Shown: in pieces, positions 7,885 through 16,645 of the stretch | How positions within the stretch are numbered: position 1 is the stretch's first letter | Layout of the letters: every line of letters begins with the position of its first letter | Assembly (NCBI RefSeq): GCF_026802175.1 | Contig: NZ_CP113797.1 | Coordinates: 4,689,026-4,753,025, forward strand | Reading direction: 5' to 3' | Source of the DNA: Thermocoleostomius sinensis A174 | Lineage (GTDB): Bacteria > Cyanobacteriota > Cyanobacteriia > Elainellales > Elainellaceae | Length of the DNA stretch: 64,000 nucleotides | Made by a program: the position numbers and the translations under genes | Notes under the pieces: model-generated | What the model saw: only the letters and a program-made list of their open reading frames with translations | Databases searched by the model: none | Told to the model about the DNA's origin: nothing

Positions 7885-9612
7885 ATGATTAAATCTCAAC
7901 ACCTCTATCAACGGCTTTTAGATCTTGATCAGTGCAGTTACAAAGCTTACAAGGACATTCAGGGTTGCTACAGCTTTGCTAATTTCACCTTGGTCATTGA
8001 TCATGTGCAAAGCGATCCGTTTGCAACTCCCAGTCGGTTACGAGCATTGGTTCCACAACTGAAAGCGCAGTTTCCCAAGTTACTCTATGCGACCCACAGT
8101 CGAGAAATTGCCCTGCGCGATTATCTCAATCGCCAGTTCGATCGCATTGCCAGTCGCCTTTCCGACAAACGGGGTAGTGGCAAAAGCGGGTTAATTGCGA
8201 TCGCTCGCCCCGGTCAGCAAGTTTTGGAACGCACTGCGATTTTTGTCGATGATCAACAAATAGAAGCACGGTTTGTAGTAGGGTTGCCCGCTCGTGGCCG
8301 CACCATTTTAGGACGCCAAGCTGCCGAATTGTTGTGTGAAGATTTGCCAGAGATTGTGTCTCGGTCGCTCTTCTATGCGGCTTTGGATGCCAGTACAGTT
8401 CAGCAGCATGTAGAAGTAGTGGAAGACGCTGAGTGGCTACGGTCACAACTGCGCGCTCGAGGATTGGTGGCGTTTGTGCCCGATGGCGCGATATTGCCAC
8501 GCCGCAGTGGAGTGGACGATCGCCCCTTATCCAGCCAAGCATCAAGCCAAGAACAGGCGATCGCATTTCGATCGCCTCCATCACTGCGGGTTGAGTTCGC
8601 TCGCCCCAATCAGGGTAACATCACAGGCATGGGGGTTCCTCAAGGCATTACTTTGGTCGTAGGCGGTGGTTATCACGGCAAATCAACCCTGCTTAGGGCG
8701 ATCGCACTGGGCATCTACAACCACATTCCAGGGGATGGGCGCGAACAGGTCGTGACCGATCCGGCGGCTGTCAAAATTCGGGCAGAGGATGGGCGTAGCA
8801 TTACAAAAGTCAACCTTTCGCCGTTCATCAATCACTTGCCCCAGGGACGATCGACCACTCAGTTTTCGACCGAAAATGCCAGCGGCAGTACCTCTCAAGC
8901 AGCCACCATCATAGAAGCATTGGAAGCTGGAGCAACGGTGTTGCTAGTAGACGAGGATACATCAGCCACCAACTTTATGATTCGCGATCGGCGAATGCAA
9001 GCCTTGATTGCTAAACATCAAGAGCCAATTACACCGTTTATCGACAAAATTCGCCAGCTATATCAAGAGTATGGCGTGTCTACAGTGCTGGTGATGGGGG
9101 GCAGCGGTGATTACTTTGACGTAGCCGACACAGTCATCGCCATGACTGAGTTTTCTCCGCAAGATGTCACAGAACAAGCCAAAACCATTGCTCACACCTA
9201 CACCACCGATCGTGCTTCGGAAGGTGGCGATCGGTTTGGAGCAATCTGTAATCGGGTACTAGTGCCTAAACGGCTAGATTCTCCCCGTTCAAGCGATGGC
9301 CGTAATCCAAAGCTCAAAGTTCGAGATGGAGATGACCTGGTATTTGGCACAGAGTCTATTGATGTCACCGCTGTTGAACAACTCGTCGATGTCGGACAAC
9401 TTCGATCGATCGGAGCGGCGATTCACTATTTGCAAGCACATTATGTGAACGGTCGTCGATCGCTGTCAGACAGCATTGCTGCGGTAATGGCAGACGTGAA
9501 TGCAGATGGGTTGGACTGCTTAACCCCCTACCCACAAGGCGATCTGGTCGCGTTTCGATCGCTGGAATTAGCCGCCGTCATCAACCGCCTGCGATCGCTA
9601 GAAGTACGTTAA
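7885..9612 (+). CDS. ABC-class P-loop ATPase (COG3044/MRB1590 family)
   Basis: A 575-residue soluble protein matching the predicted ATPases of the ABC class. It has a long N-terminal region (RLLDLDQCSYKAYKDIQGCY), a Walker A loop VVGGGYHGKSTLLRAIALGI, an ABC-signature-like FSTENASGSTSQA and a Walker B VLLVDEDTSATNFMIRD. A later GGSGDYFDVADTVIAM segment is also characteristic. A homologue is MRB1590, a trypanosome mitochondrial RNA-editing factor. No membrane segments are present, so it is not a transporter. Its cellular role in bacteria is unsettled; nucleic-acid handling is inferred only from the eukaryotic relative. Confidence 0.85.
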   Translation: MIKSQHLYQRLLDLDQCSYKAYKDIQGCYSFANFTLVIDHVQSDPFATPSRLRALVPQLKAQFPKLLYATHSREIALRDYLNRQFDRIASRLSDKRGSGKSGLIAIARPGQQVLERTAIFVDDQQIEARFVVGLPARGRTILGRQAAELLCEDLPEIVSRSLFYAALDASTVQQHVEVVEDAEWLRSQLRARGLVAFVPDGAILPRRSGVDDRPLSSQASSQEQAIAFRSPPSLRVEFARPNQGNITGMGVPQGITLVVGGGYHGKSTLLRAIALGIYNHIPGDGREQVVTDPAAVKIRAEDGRSITKVNLSPFINHLPQGRSTTQFSTENASGSTSQAATIIEALEAGATVLLVDEDTSATNFMIRDRRMQALIAKHQEPITPFIDKIRQLYQEYGVSTVLVMGGSGDYFDVADTVIAMTEFSPQDVTEQAKTIAHTYTTDRASEGGDRFGAICNRVLVPKRLDSPRSSDGRNPKLKVRDGDDLVFGTESIDVTAVEQLVDVGQLRSIGAAIHYLQAHYVNGRRSLSDSIAAVMADVNADGLDCLTPYPQGDLVAFRSLELAAVINRLRSLEVR

Positions 9613-9827
9613 CACTGTTCTTATTGGGTTGCTCATTCTTTGACCAATTAGGTATTGTCAGACATAACGATATCCTTTTTGAAGGCTTTAATTAAATCGT
9701 GATTCGAGTCATACAATCTTTAGAATTTGATTAGGAGTAGAAGTGCGATAGTGATTCACTCGCTTGTGCTCCTCTTTATTCAGAAGATTAATCCAATAAT
9801 TTGAGAAAATTGTGAGGAGCCACGTCA

Positions 9828-10130
9828 ATGCATTTAATTCTTTACAGCAAACCTGGTTGTCATCTGTGCGAAGGGCTTCAGGAAAAACTGGAGCAAATTC
9901 AAGTCCCTACGATCGAACTAGAGATTCGCGATATTACCAGTCGCGATGATTGGTTTCAAGCCTATCAATACGAAATACCCGTGCTGATCTGGCAGCGTCC
10001 GGTTGATGCAGCAGATCACAAAAAAATAGGACAAGCAGAGATGATTTCCATCCCTCGCCCGTCCCCCCGTGCATCTGTACAGCAATTGTCTCGACAATTA
10101 GTTCAGTTATACGAGCAGTATGTCGGATAG
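9828..10130 (+). CDS. Glutaredoxin/thioredoxin-fold protein (DUF836 type)
   Basis: A 100-residue protein starting MHLILYSKPGCHLCEGLQEK. The N-terminal beta strand leads straight into a CxxC redox motif (C11-H-L-C14), then a helix. The cis-Pro strand appears as YEIPVLIW near residue 48. This is the glutaredoxin-like DUF836 family, expected to act as a small cytoplasmic thiol-disulfide protein. A GAGGAG site lies nine bases before the ATG. Its partner is unknown; nothing nearby suggests one. Confidence 0.82.
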   Translation: MHLILYSKPGCHLCEGLQEKLEQIQVPTIELEIRDITSRDDWFQAYQYEIPVLIWQRPVDAADHKKIGQAEMISIPRPSPRASVQQLSRQLVQLYEQYVG

Positions 10131-10178
10131 CTGGTTCGATCGCCCGCTCCATCATCGAAACGGAATCATGAGTTTGGG

Positions 10179-10454
10179 TTAGTAGGTGCGACGACGCGCA
10201 ACAAACGTTTCCCAAATCCAAATAGCGATCATGGCACCGATAATTGCCACAATCAAGCCAGGAATACTTAAGCCAGCCGCTGTTAACTGTAGTGTGCCTG
10301 TTTGAATGATTGACAGTAGGCTGCCGCCAATGAACGCACCAATGATACCTAGTAGCATTGTGGTGAGAATGCCTCCCCCTTGGCGTCCAGGATAAATAGC
10401 CTTGGCGATCGCGCCCGCCAGCAACCCTAAAATGATCCAAGCAATAACGTTCAT
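10179..10454 (-). CDS. GlsB/YeaQ/YmgE stress-response membrane protein, copy 1
   Basis: A 91-residue integral membrane protein of the transglycosylase-associated (GlsB/YeaQ) family. It contains WIILGLLAGAIAKAIYPGRQ, the GGGILTTMLLGIIGAFIGG block and a final helix LIVAIIGAMIAIWIWE: three predicted helices. It is closely similar to the second copy at 20678. The ATG at 10454 matches that paralogue's MN(V/I)xAW start, with GGGAG eight bases away; an ATG at 10457 is also possible. The family is induced by stress in several bacteria, but its molecular role is not established. Confidence 0.85.
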   Translation of the reverse strand: MNVIAWIILGLLAGAIAKAIYPGRQGGGILTTMLLGIIGAFIGGSLLSIIQTGTLQLTAAGLSIPGLIVAIIGAMIAIWIWETFVARRRTY

Positions 10455-10614
10455 CATGGTTTCTCCCAAATAAACTCCGGGTGTAAAACAGCCCGCAGAC
10501 AAAACCTAGGCGACTGCGATAGCTAAGTTCTTGTTACTGTAGAAAATGAATGTGATTCAAAAGTGATGGACAAACGAAGAGTATTGTGACTTCCTGATTG
10601 CCTCGTCAATTCCC

Positions 10615-13371
10615 TTAGTCCGGCGGATCAAGATAGTTCACGGCGGTTGCGACCACAATCATTGGCAAAGCGGGAATCAAGCAGATTAACCATTGATTCC
10701 ACGTTAGAGGTGCCGTACTGAAGAGAATGTTCATCAGGTTCCACTGGCTAAACACAATCTGCAACGCGATCGTGCCGGCAAGACCAAGCACCATCGCTGT
10801 CATATCCTTCATGCCCTGGCCCCGGCCAACTAGCCGCGACACAATCGATCGCCCTAGCTGACTGATACTGAGCAAATACACCACTCGGGCCGCCACCAGT
10901 GCCTGAATGGCCATCGTGCGAGCAAGCGCCAGATCCCCGGTAGTCTGACGAATCCATTCAAACATACCAAAAATCAAGACCCAGTTAAAGGCAGAGACCG
11001 CCAGAATGCGCTGTAGTAGCTTACCCGATAGCAACGGTTCATTGGGGTGGCGGGGTGGCCGTTGCATGACTCGGCTAGATTTGGGCTCAAACGCCAGCGG
11101 CACTGTCATGGTGACGGAGTTCACCATATTTAGCCACAGTACTTGCAGTGACAGAATGGGTAGGTCTCTAGCTAACAGAGCGCTGATTAAAATCGTCATC
11201 GATTCGCCCCCATTCACAGGCAAAATAAAGGCGATCGCTTTCCGCAAGTTGCGATAAACGGTTCGCCCCTCTTCCACCGCTGCCTCAATTGAGGCAAAGT
11301 TATCATTCGTGAGCAGCATATCTGCGGCTTCTTTTGCCACATCTGTACCAGCCCCACCCATCGCGACACCAATGTCGGCTTGTTTCAATGCTGGAGCATC
11401 GTTGACACCGTCCCCGGTCATAGCCACAATTTCGCCCTTCGACTGCAACGCCTCAACCAAGCGCAATTTTTGAGCAGGGGCGACTCTGGCAAATACCACT
11501 CCATCTTCGATCGCTTGGGCTAAGTTACGATCGTCCATCTGCGCTAGATCCTGTCCTGAAAAGGCCAGGACTTGTCCCTGTTTCTCTAACCCCATACGTT
11601 CAGCAATAGCGCGGGCTGTGGAAACATGATCGCCCGTGATCATTTTCACCTGAATTCCCGCCGACCGGCAGGCTTTTACTGCCGCGATCGCTTCTGCCCG
11701 GGGTGGATCAATCATGCCCTGTAGCCCCAAAAAAATCAGCCCATCCGCAATATCTTCATGTTGCAACGACGGCTTTCGAGAGAATTCACTGGCTGTAACG
11801 GGTTTCTTGGCAAAGGCGAGAACCCGCAAGCCTTGATTTGCCATAGCTTCCACCTCAGCCTCTATCCGCGCTTGCTGCATTGGAACTGGCGTGCCTTGAT
11901 TGTCTAACATCTGCTGACAGCGTTGCAGAATGGACTCCACTGAGCCTTTAACATAAATCACTTGGGCAGTAGACGCTCGATCGGAACCTGAGCGCATTAG
12001 TTCGTGTAGAGTGGCCATATATTGAAACTCCGACTCGAAGGGAATCGAGTCAAGTCGGGGCTGAGATTGGGATACAGAAACCGGATCAAGTCCAGCTTTC
12101 CGCGCTGCGGTAATTAACGCTCCCTCCGTTGGATCGCCCACCACTGTCCAGCGCCCATCGGTGGTTTCCAAGTGGGAATCATTACAAAGCAGCCCCGCAA
12201 TTAGGCATTCCTCTAGCACGGGGGCATGAGCCAGATCAATCGGCTGCTGATCGACCCGAATCTCGCCGTCAGGACTATAGCCTTCTCCACTGACTGTGTA
12301 CACCCGATCGCCAGCATAGATGGCTTGCACCGTCATCTGGTTTTCTGTCAACGTGCCAGTTTTATCGGAACAAATTACAGTCGCGCTACCCAACGTTTCC
12401 ACCGCCGGCAATTTGCGCACAATAGCGTGACGCCGAGCCATACGATTGACCCCGATCGCCAAGGTGACTGTCACCACCGCCGGCAACCCTTCTGGAATGG
12501 CGCTCACAGCCAACGCAACGGCCGCTTCAAACATGCCTGCCAAGGATTGTCCCTGACTAACCCCCACCGCAAAGGTAACAGTAGCTAAAGCCAAAATGAC
12601 ATACAGCAATGTGCGGCTAAATTTATCGAACTTGCGGGTCAACGGTGTACTGAGGTTGGTGCGCTGTTCGATCGATTGGGAAATTTGCCCGACTTCCGTA
12701 GCACTGCCAGTTGCCACCACCAATCCACTACCTTGTCCAAAGGTGACAAAGCTGCCCGCGTAGGCCATATTGACACGCTCTGCCAATGGTGTTCCTTCGG
12801 GTACGGGACGATCTTGCTTTTCAACAGGTACCGACTCCCCGGTTAAGGCCGATTCATCTACTTGTAAGTTGCGCACGCTAACCAATCGTAAATCGGCTGG
12901 AACTTTATCGCCGGATGTCAACAGCACCAGATCACCAGGAACCAATTCGCGAGATGGTAGCCGCAGTTTTTGTCCATCGCGTACTACCGTTGTTTCAGTA
13001 GAAACCGCTTTAGCCAACGCTGCGATTGCTCCCTCTGCCTTCGATTCCTGAATAAAGCCAATGATGGCATTGATCACCGTGACGCCCCAGATCACGATCG
13101 CGTTAGTCCAAGAGCCTAAGAAGGCCTTAATGGCTCCAGCAATAAGCAAAATATAAAGGAGCGGCTGATTAAATTGCAGCAGAAACCGCAACCATGCTGG
13201 CTTTCCTGGTTTTGATGCCAATTCATTGAAGCCAAATTGGTCAAGTCGCTGAGCGGCTTCGGCAGCCGTTAAGCCTTGATCAGGATGACTGTTAATAGCC
13301 TGGACAACCTCTGAAACGGAGCATTCATAATAGGAACGCAAAGATTGAGAGGATTTGACCGGAACGCCCAT
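10615..13371 (-). CDS. P-type cation-transporting ATPase, type II
   Basis: A 918-residue P-type pump with an N-terminal cation-ATPase domain and about ten helices. Catalytic motifs are TGES (177-180), the phosphorylated D336 in CSDKTGTLTENQMTV, the hinge MTGDGVNDAPALKQADIGVA, and M4 PEGLPA (293-298) as in Ca2+-ATPases. M6 reads LWLNMVNSVTMTVPLAFEP. The Asp of the SERCA-type NLVTDG site is missing, so the transported ion is uncertain (Ca2+, Na+ or another cation). It sits beside a Na+/H+ antiporter and other stress genes on the same strand. Its leader contains a hairpin. Confidence 0.88.
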   Translation of the reverse strand: MGVPVKSSQSLRSYYECSVSEVVQAINSHPDQGLTAAEAAQRLDQFGFNELASKPGKPAWLRFLLQFNQPLLYILLIAGAIKAFLGSWTNAIVIWGVTVINAIIGFIQESKAEGAIAALAKAVSTETTVVRDGQKLRLPSRELVPGDLVLLTSGDKVPADLRLVSVRNLQVDESALTGESVPVEKQDRPVPEGTPLAERVNMAYAGSFVTFGQGSGLVVATGSATEVGQISQSIEQRTNLSTPLTRKFDKFSRTLLYVILALATVTFAVGVSQGQSLAGMFEAAVALAVSAIPEGLPAVVTVTLAIGVNRMARRHAIVRKLPAVETLGSATVICSDKTGTLTENQMTVQAIYAGDRVYTVSGEGYSPDGEIRVDQQPIDLAHAPVLEECLIAGLLCNDSHLETTDGRWTVVGDPTEGALITAARKAGLDPVSVSQSQPRLDSIPFESEFQYMATLHELMRSGSDRASTAQVIYVKGSVESILQRCQQMLDNQGTPVPMQQARIEAEVEAMANQGLRVLAFAKKPVTASEFSRKPSLQHEDIADGLIFLGLQGMIDPPRAEAIAAVKACRSAGIQVKMITGDHVSTARAIAERMGLEKQGQVLAFSGQDLAQMDDRNLAQAIEDGVVFARVAPAQKLRLVEALQSKGEIVAMTGDGVNDAPALKQADIGVAMGGAGTDVAKEAADMLLTNDNFASIEAAVEEGRTVYRNLRKAIAFILPVNGGESMTILISALLARDLPILSLQVLWLNMVNSVTMTVPLAFEPKSSRVMQRPPRHPNEPLLSGKLLQRILAVSAFNWVLIFGMFEWIRQTTGDLALARTMAIQALVAARVVYLLSISQLGRSIVSRLVGRGQGMKDMTAMVLGLAGTIALQIVFSQWNLMNILFSTAPLTWNQWLICLIPALPMIVVATAVNYLDPPD

Positions 13372-13386
13372 AACTTTTACATCAAT

Positions 13387-13409
13387 ACACTAGCTAGCTC
13401 CTCTAGTGT
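13387..13409 (-). promoter_or_regulatory. Hairpin enclosing AGGAG in the P-type ATPase leader
   Basis: ACACTAG and CTAGTGT form a perfect 7-bp stem around a 9-base loop. Read on the minus strand, the loop contains AGGAG. It lies 16 bases before the ATPase ATG at 13371. The AGGAG is about 30 bases from that ATG, too far for a normal ribosome site. The hairpin may therefore shape the leader rather than directly block initiation. A weaker CCCTCC/GGAGGG pairing lies further upstream at 13433-13461. No known riboswitch class was recognised. Confidence 0.35.
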
Positions 13410-13567
13410 GAAATGAAAGAAACTCCCGAGCGCCCTCCATAAGGGTGAAGATTTGGGAGGGTTTCAGGAGATTTTACATCTACTCTGAGACTCAATGTTT
13501 CAGTGGCTGAAAAATGCTTTACAAAGTTCGCTAATTACAAGCAAAAATTGATGCAGTCTATAGATAT

Positions 13568-14068
13568 TTAGCGACAGCCCAATGAGTCGCGGGTATCCAC
13601 TCCAGTCAGTGGATTAACGCCGCTGGCTGTCTGGCACAAGGCCAACACTTGGTCGCGATCGAGCAAGGCATCGCTGAAGTCGGCCCCTGTGACATTCGCA
13701 CCGCGAAATCTGGACTTTAACAGCATGGCTGAAGTTAGGATGGCATCGCTGAGATCGGCTCCAGACAAGTCACTTAAGTAAGCAATGCTGTCACTGAGGT
13801 CGGCTGCGTGAAAATTAGCGTTGGTTAATAGCACACCATTAAAGACCGCCCCTCGCAAGTTGGCGTTGCTGAAGTTGGCGTTAGCAAGTTTGGCATTGCT
13901 AAATTCAGCTTGCAGCAGGGTCTGACCAGAAAAGTCTTTAGTTGCGGCCTTCACATCATCATAGGCGCGAATTGCCGCAGAACTGGCTGCCTGCACTGAT
14001 GACGGCCAACTCAACACCACGACAAGTACAATTGCAATCACTCCCAATAGACGCTGGATTGAACGCAT
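13568..14068 (-). CDS. Lumenal/periplasmic pentapeptide-repeat protein, copy 1
   Basis: A 166-residue secreted protein. An N-terminal signal peptide (LLGVIAIVLVVVLSWPSSVQA) ends at an AxA-like site. It is followed by pentapeptide repeats of the A(D/N)Lxx type (ANANFSNANLRGAVF, LSGADLSDAIL). The C-terminus, ALCQTASGVNPLTGVDTRDS then LGC, has two Cys that could form a disulfide. The same end occurs in the two paralogues at 50485 and 56100 and resembles plant thylakoid-lumen pentapeptide proteins. A right-handed beta helix in the thylakoid lumen or periplasm is inferred; function unknown. The ATG at 14068 is preferred to the upstream TTG. Confidence 0.83.
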   Translation of the reverse strand: MRSIQRLLGVIAIVLVVVLSWPSSVQAASSAAIRAYDDVKAATKDFSGQTLLQAEFSNAKLANANFSNANLRGAVFNGVLLTNANFHAADLSDSIAYLSDLSGADLSDAILTSAMLLKSRFRGANVTGADFSDALLDRDQVLALCQTASGVNPLTGVDTRDSLGCR

Positions 14069-14152
14069 GATTTCCAATAACTTAATTCACTCAACCACTT
14101 CCTTTCAAAATTTAACATTTTTTAATGTCAAAGGGATGATGCAAGCATAGCG

Positions 14153-15718
14153 TTATTCACCCCCCTCTTCAAACGCCACCTGAAGCATCGGAGACAGTTC
14201 ATGGTTCAAGCGCCCGGCGCGCACGAATTCTGCATAGGTGTCCGCTTCAATGGCTAGTAACTCCGATCGCAATTGTTCGGCGGTGAAGCTGCGCAAATTG
14301 GGATGTTCATCCATCAACTGATCGATATCGAACTCTATCCGCTCCAGTTCTCCTTTAACAAGGGATTTTTGCAAACCATAAAATTCAGAATCAATTTCCG
14401 GGCGTCCTTCCAATGTTCCTAGATATTCCAGTACCCGGCTTAGAGCGGCTCGCCGGGCAATCAACTCCGAATAGGCTTGACGAATCGGTTGATCGCCCAA
14501 AAGATTTAACCAGTTCAGCAACGGCTGGATCGTTAGTCCCTGCACCAATAATGTGAACAATACGACGCCAAAGACTGTTGCAATCAATTCTTCTCGTTCT
14601 GATAACACTTCTGGAAGGCTTAGGGCCAGGGCGATCGACACAGAGCCGCGCAACCCACCCCACCAGAGTACTGTTTGTTTCCGAATCGAAATATCAGAGT
14701 CTGTAATACGATTGCTGATCAGGGTTAATCCATACATCGCGACTGCCCGCATCAAAATCATGGCAACGACGGTAACGGCAATCGTCAGAAGATTTTCTCT
14801 GAGGGCAGCAAACTGTACCTGATCGCCAATTAGCAAAAAGACGATCGAATTGACAAAAAACGCAATGAATTCCCAAAATTCGCTGACAATGATGCGCGTG
14901 CGGGGATTCATGCCAATGCGGGAGCCAAAATTCCCTAAGATTAACCCAGTTGTTACCACCGCAATGACGCCCGATCCTCCCAATTCCTCGGTGATAATGT
15001 AGCAGCCGTAAGCCGAAACCAGCGTCAGAGATTGCTCCACTAGTGGCAAATCAAAGCGTTGGGTGAGGTAAGAAACGCCAAATCCAATTAAGCCACCGAT
15101 GCCAAGACCAATTCCCACCACTACAATTAGCTCGATGACAACGGGCTGAATCCCGAGTTTGCTTGTTCCCAGCGACCACGCCACTAAAAAGCTGAACGCC
15201 ACCACCGCCATGCCATCATTGAACAAGCTTTCGCCCTCCATCAGGATTGAAAGCCGTTTATCTACCCCCAATTCTCGAAACAACGCCGTCACCGATACTG
15301 GATCTGTGGCAGAGAGGCTGGCCCCAATCAGCAGTGCTGTTGGTAACGTCAGTCCCAGAATTTGATTTAGCCCGATCGCCACACCAGCAATAGAAATCAC
15401 TACGCCAACGATCGCATAGAGACAAATCGGGACGAGATCCCGCTTCAGATCTGACCATTTGATGTTCCAGGCCGCTTCAAACAGCAGGGGTGGTAAGAAG
15501 ATAAAGAGAATTAATCCTGGAAAGAGATTGATCAAGCGGACGTTCGCAAAGGCTAGCCCCAGTCCTACGATGACCAACAGTAGCGTGTAGGGAATTCGGC
15601 GAAACCAACCAAAAATTTGCGGTAGGGTAGCTACTCCTAACGAAACTGATAGAACGAGAAGAAACCGTTCCAAGTTTTGTTCGATCGCCACCTCGGCCGC
15701 CATTGCCTCGAATTCCAT
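14153..15718 (-). CDS. Na+/H+ antiporter, CPA1/NhaP family
   Basis: A 521-residue membrane protein with about twelve helices, exchanging Na+ (or K+) for H+ across the cytoplasmic or thylakoid membrane. It shows the CPA1 features FLPPLLFEAAWNIKW, ASLSATDPVSVTALFRELGV (the ion-binding Asp lies in ATDP), EGESLFNDGMAVVAF and WGGLRGSVSIALALSLP. A charged C-terminal tail of ~110 residues (from about 410) is cytoplasmic and probably regulatory. It is similar in length and layout to cyanobacterial NhaS1/NhaP proteins. It is followed on the same strand by the pentapeptide gene 85 bases downstream. Confidence 0.9.
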   Translation of the reverse strand: MEFEAMAAEVAIEQNLERFLLVLSVSLGVATLPQIFGWFRRIPYTLLLVIVGLGLAFANVRLINLFPGLILFIFLPPLLFEAAWNIKWSDLKRDLVPICLYAIVGVVISIAGVAIGLNQILGLTLPTALLIGASLSATDPVSVTALFRELGVDKRLSILMEGESLFNDGMAVVAFSFLVAWSLGTSKLGIQPVVIELIVVVGIGLGIGGLIGFGVSYLTQRFDLPLVEQSLTLVSAYGCYIITEELGGSGVIAVVTTGLILGNFGSRIGMNPRTRIIVSEFWEFIAFFVNSIVFLLIGDQVQFAALRENLLTIAVTVVAMILMRAVAMYGLTLISNRITDSDISIRKQTVLWWGGLRGSVSIALALSLPEVLSEREELIATVFGVVLFTLLVQGLTIQPLLNWLNLLGDQPIRQAYSELIARRAALSRVLEYLGTLEGRPEIDSEFYGLQKSLVKGELERIEFDIDQLMDEHPNLRSFTAEQLRSELLAIEADTYAEFVRAGRLNHELSPMLQVAFEEGGE

Positions 15719-15948
15719 CTCACTTCCTCACTCTGTAATAGATCCAGACATTGCTCAAGATCATAGTTCAAGCAATCATCATTGCATTGTATCGACGGAA
15801 GCTGATGATGATGGCGATGAATGAGTTGCTTATGATTATCCAGATCTTTGTCTAGTACAAAATAACCGATGATTGGGGTCGTACACTATCATCCCTTGCA
15901 TGGCTGTTGCCATATCAAATTATGCTGTCACGCTCGAACCAGTCCAAC
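15719..15948. other. Intergenic region upstream of the antiporter gene
   Basis: This stretch separates the antiporter start (15718, minus) from the CsbD terminator. It contains no open frame with coding features and no recognised RNA element. It presumably carries the antiporter promoter. Confidence 0.5.
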
Positions 15949-15978
15949 AAAAAACCGGGTAGATTGCCCACTACCCGG
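15949..15978 (-). terminator. Intrinsic terminator (minus strand) downstream of csbD-like gene
   Basis: CCGGGTAG (15955-15962), an 8-base loop and CTACCCGG (15971-15978) form a perfect 8-bp stem. On the minus strand the stem is followed by TTTTTT (complement of 15949-15954). It lies 140 bases past the stop of the CsbD-like gene and upstream of the antiporter gene, so it probably ends the CsbD transcript. A second hairpin, GTTCTGA/TCAGAAC (16093-16112), sits between them. Confidence 0.8.
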
Positions 15979-16117
15979 CCTTTACTAAGGATTAAGTACG
16001 CTTAGAATCAGCCAAACTAATGCAGTACCTCGTATCAAGTTTCAAAGTGACTACGAGCAATAGTGCATTTAGAGAATGTGATTCATGGCAGAGTTCTGAC
16101 ACCTATCAGAACTGAAC

Positions 16118-16300
16118 TTAGTCAACAGCCTTTTTAACGTCGTCTTTTACGTCTTCTTTAGCGTGACGAGCTTGTCCTTCCACTTGCTTGGCTTGTCCGG
16201 CTGCTTTATCTTTTGGATCACCCGTCACTTCACCCCAAGCTTCCTGAGCTTTTCCTTCAATGTTCTTGCCCGTTGCTTTGGCTCTTTCTTCGAGGCTCAT
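16118..16300 (-). CDS. CsbD-family stress protein
   Basis: A 60-residue hydrophilic, Lys/Glu/Ala-rich protein: MSLEERAKATGKNIEGKAQE, then AWGEVTGDPKDKAAGQAKQV. This is the CsbD pattern, with GKAQEAxGxxTGDxxxxxxG. CsbD proteins are general-stress induced in several bacteria; their mechanism is unknown. An AGGAG site lies nine bases before the ATG. The A/T-rich stretch from 16301 to 16645 upstream presumably holds its promoter and that of the divergent MscS gene. Confidence 0.88.
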   Translation of the reverse strand: MSLEERAKATGKNIEGKAQEAWGEVTGDPKDKAAGQAKQVEGQARHAKEDVKDDVKKAVD

Positions 16301-16645
16301 AATTTAAATCTCCTAAATGGATTTAATACTAGTAATTTACTTGAATCAGAGATGGTTTGCTTCTATCTATGGAAGGATTAGATAGCTCTTTCAAATGCAG
16401 TAGATCGAGTTGAGCCATAGGAGTGGAGCACTGCATGATTTAAGTTTGTCTACTTATTAATTGAAATTTAATTAAAAGCTTGCGCAAAGTTTTATTCATT
16501 CTTAGATTAGATTTTGCAATTGATTGCCTGATCAGTTAACAATATTTCCCAGGGCAGAGTCGATTGGTCGATCGAACAGACTAACGTTGGTAGGATTTTG
16601 CCCCCGCACCAGACAGAACCTTTGAAGTCAGGATGAGGAGTCAGG
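16301..16645. other. Divergent intergenic region csbD / mscS
   Basis: This A/T-rich spacer of 345 bases lies between two divergent stress-related genes. A GAGGAG near 16635 serves the mscS-like ATG. Short open frames in it overlap the mscS start and show no protein features. No repeat or RNA structure stands out; promoters for both directions are inferred. Confidence 0.5.
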
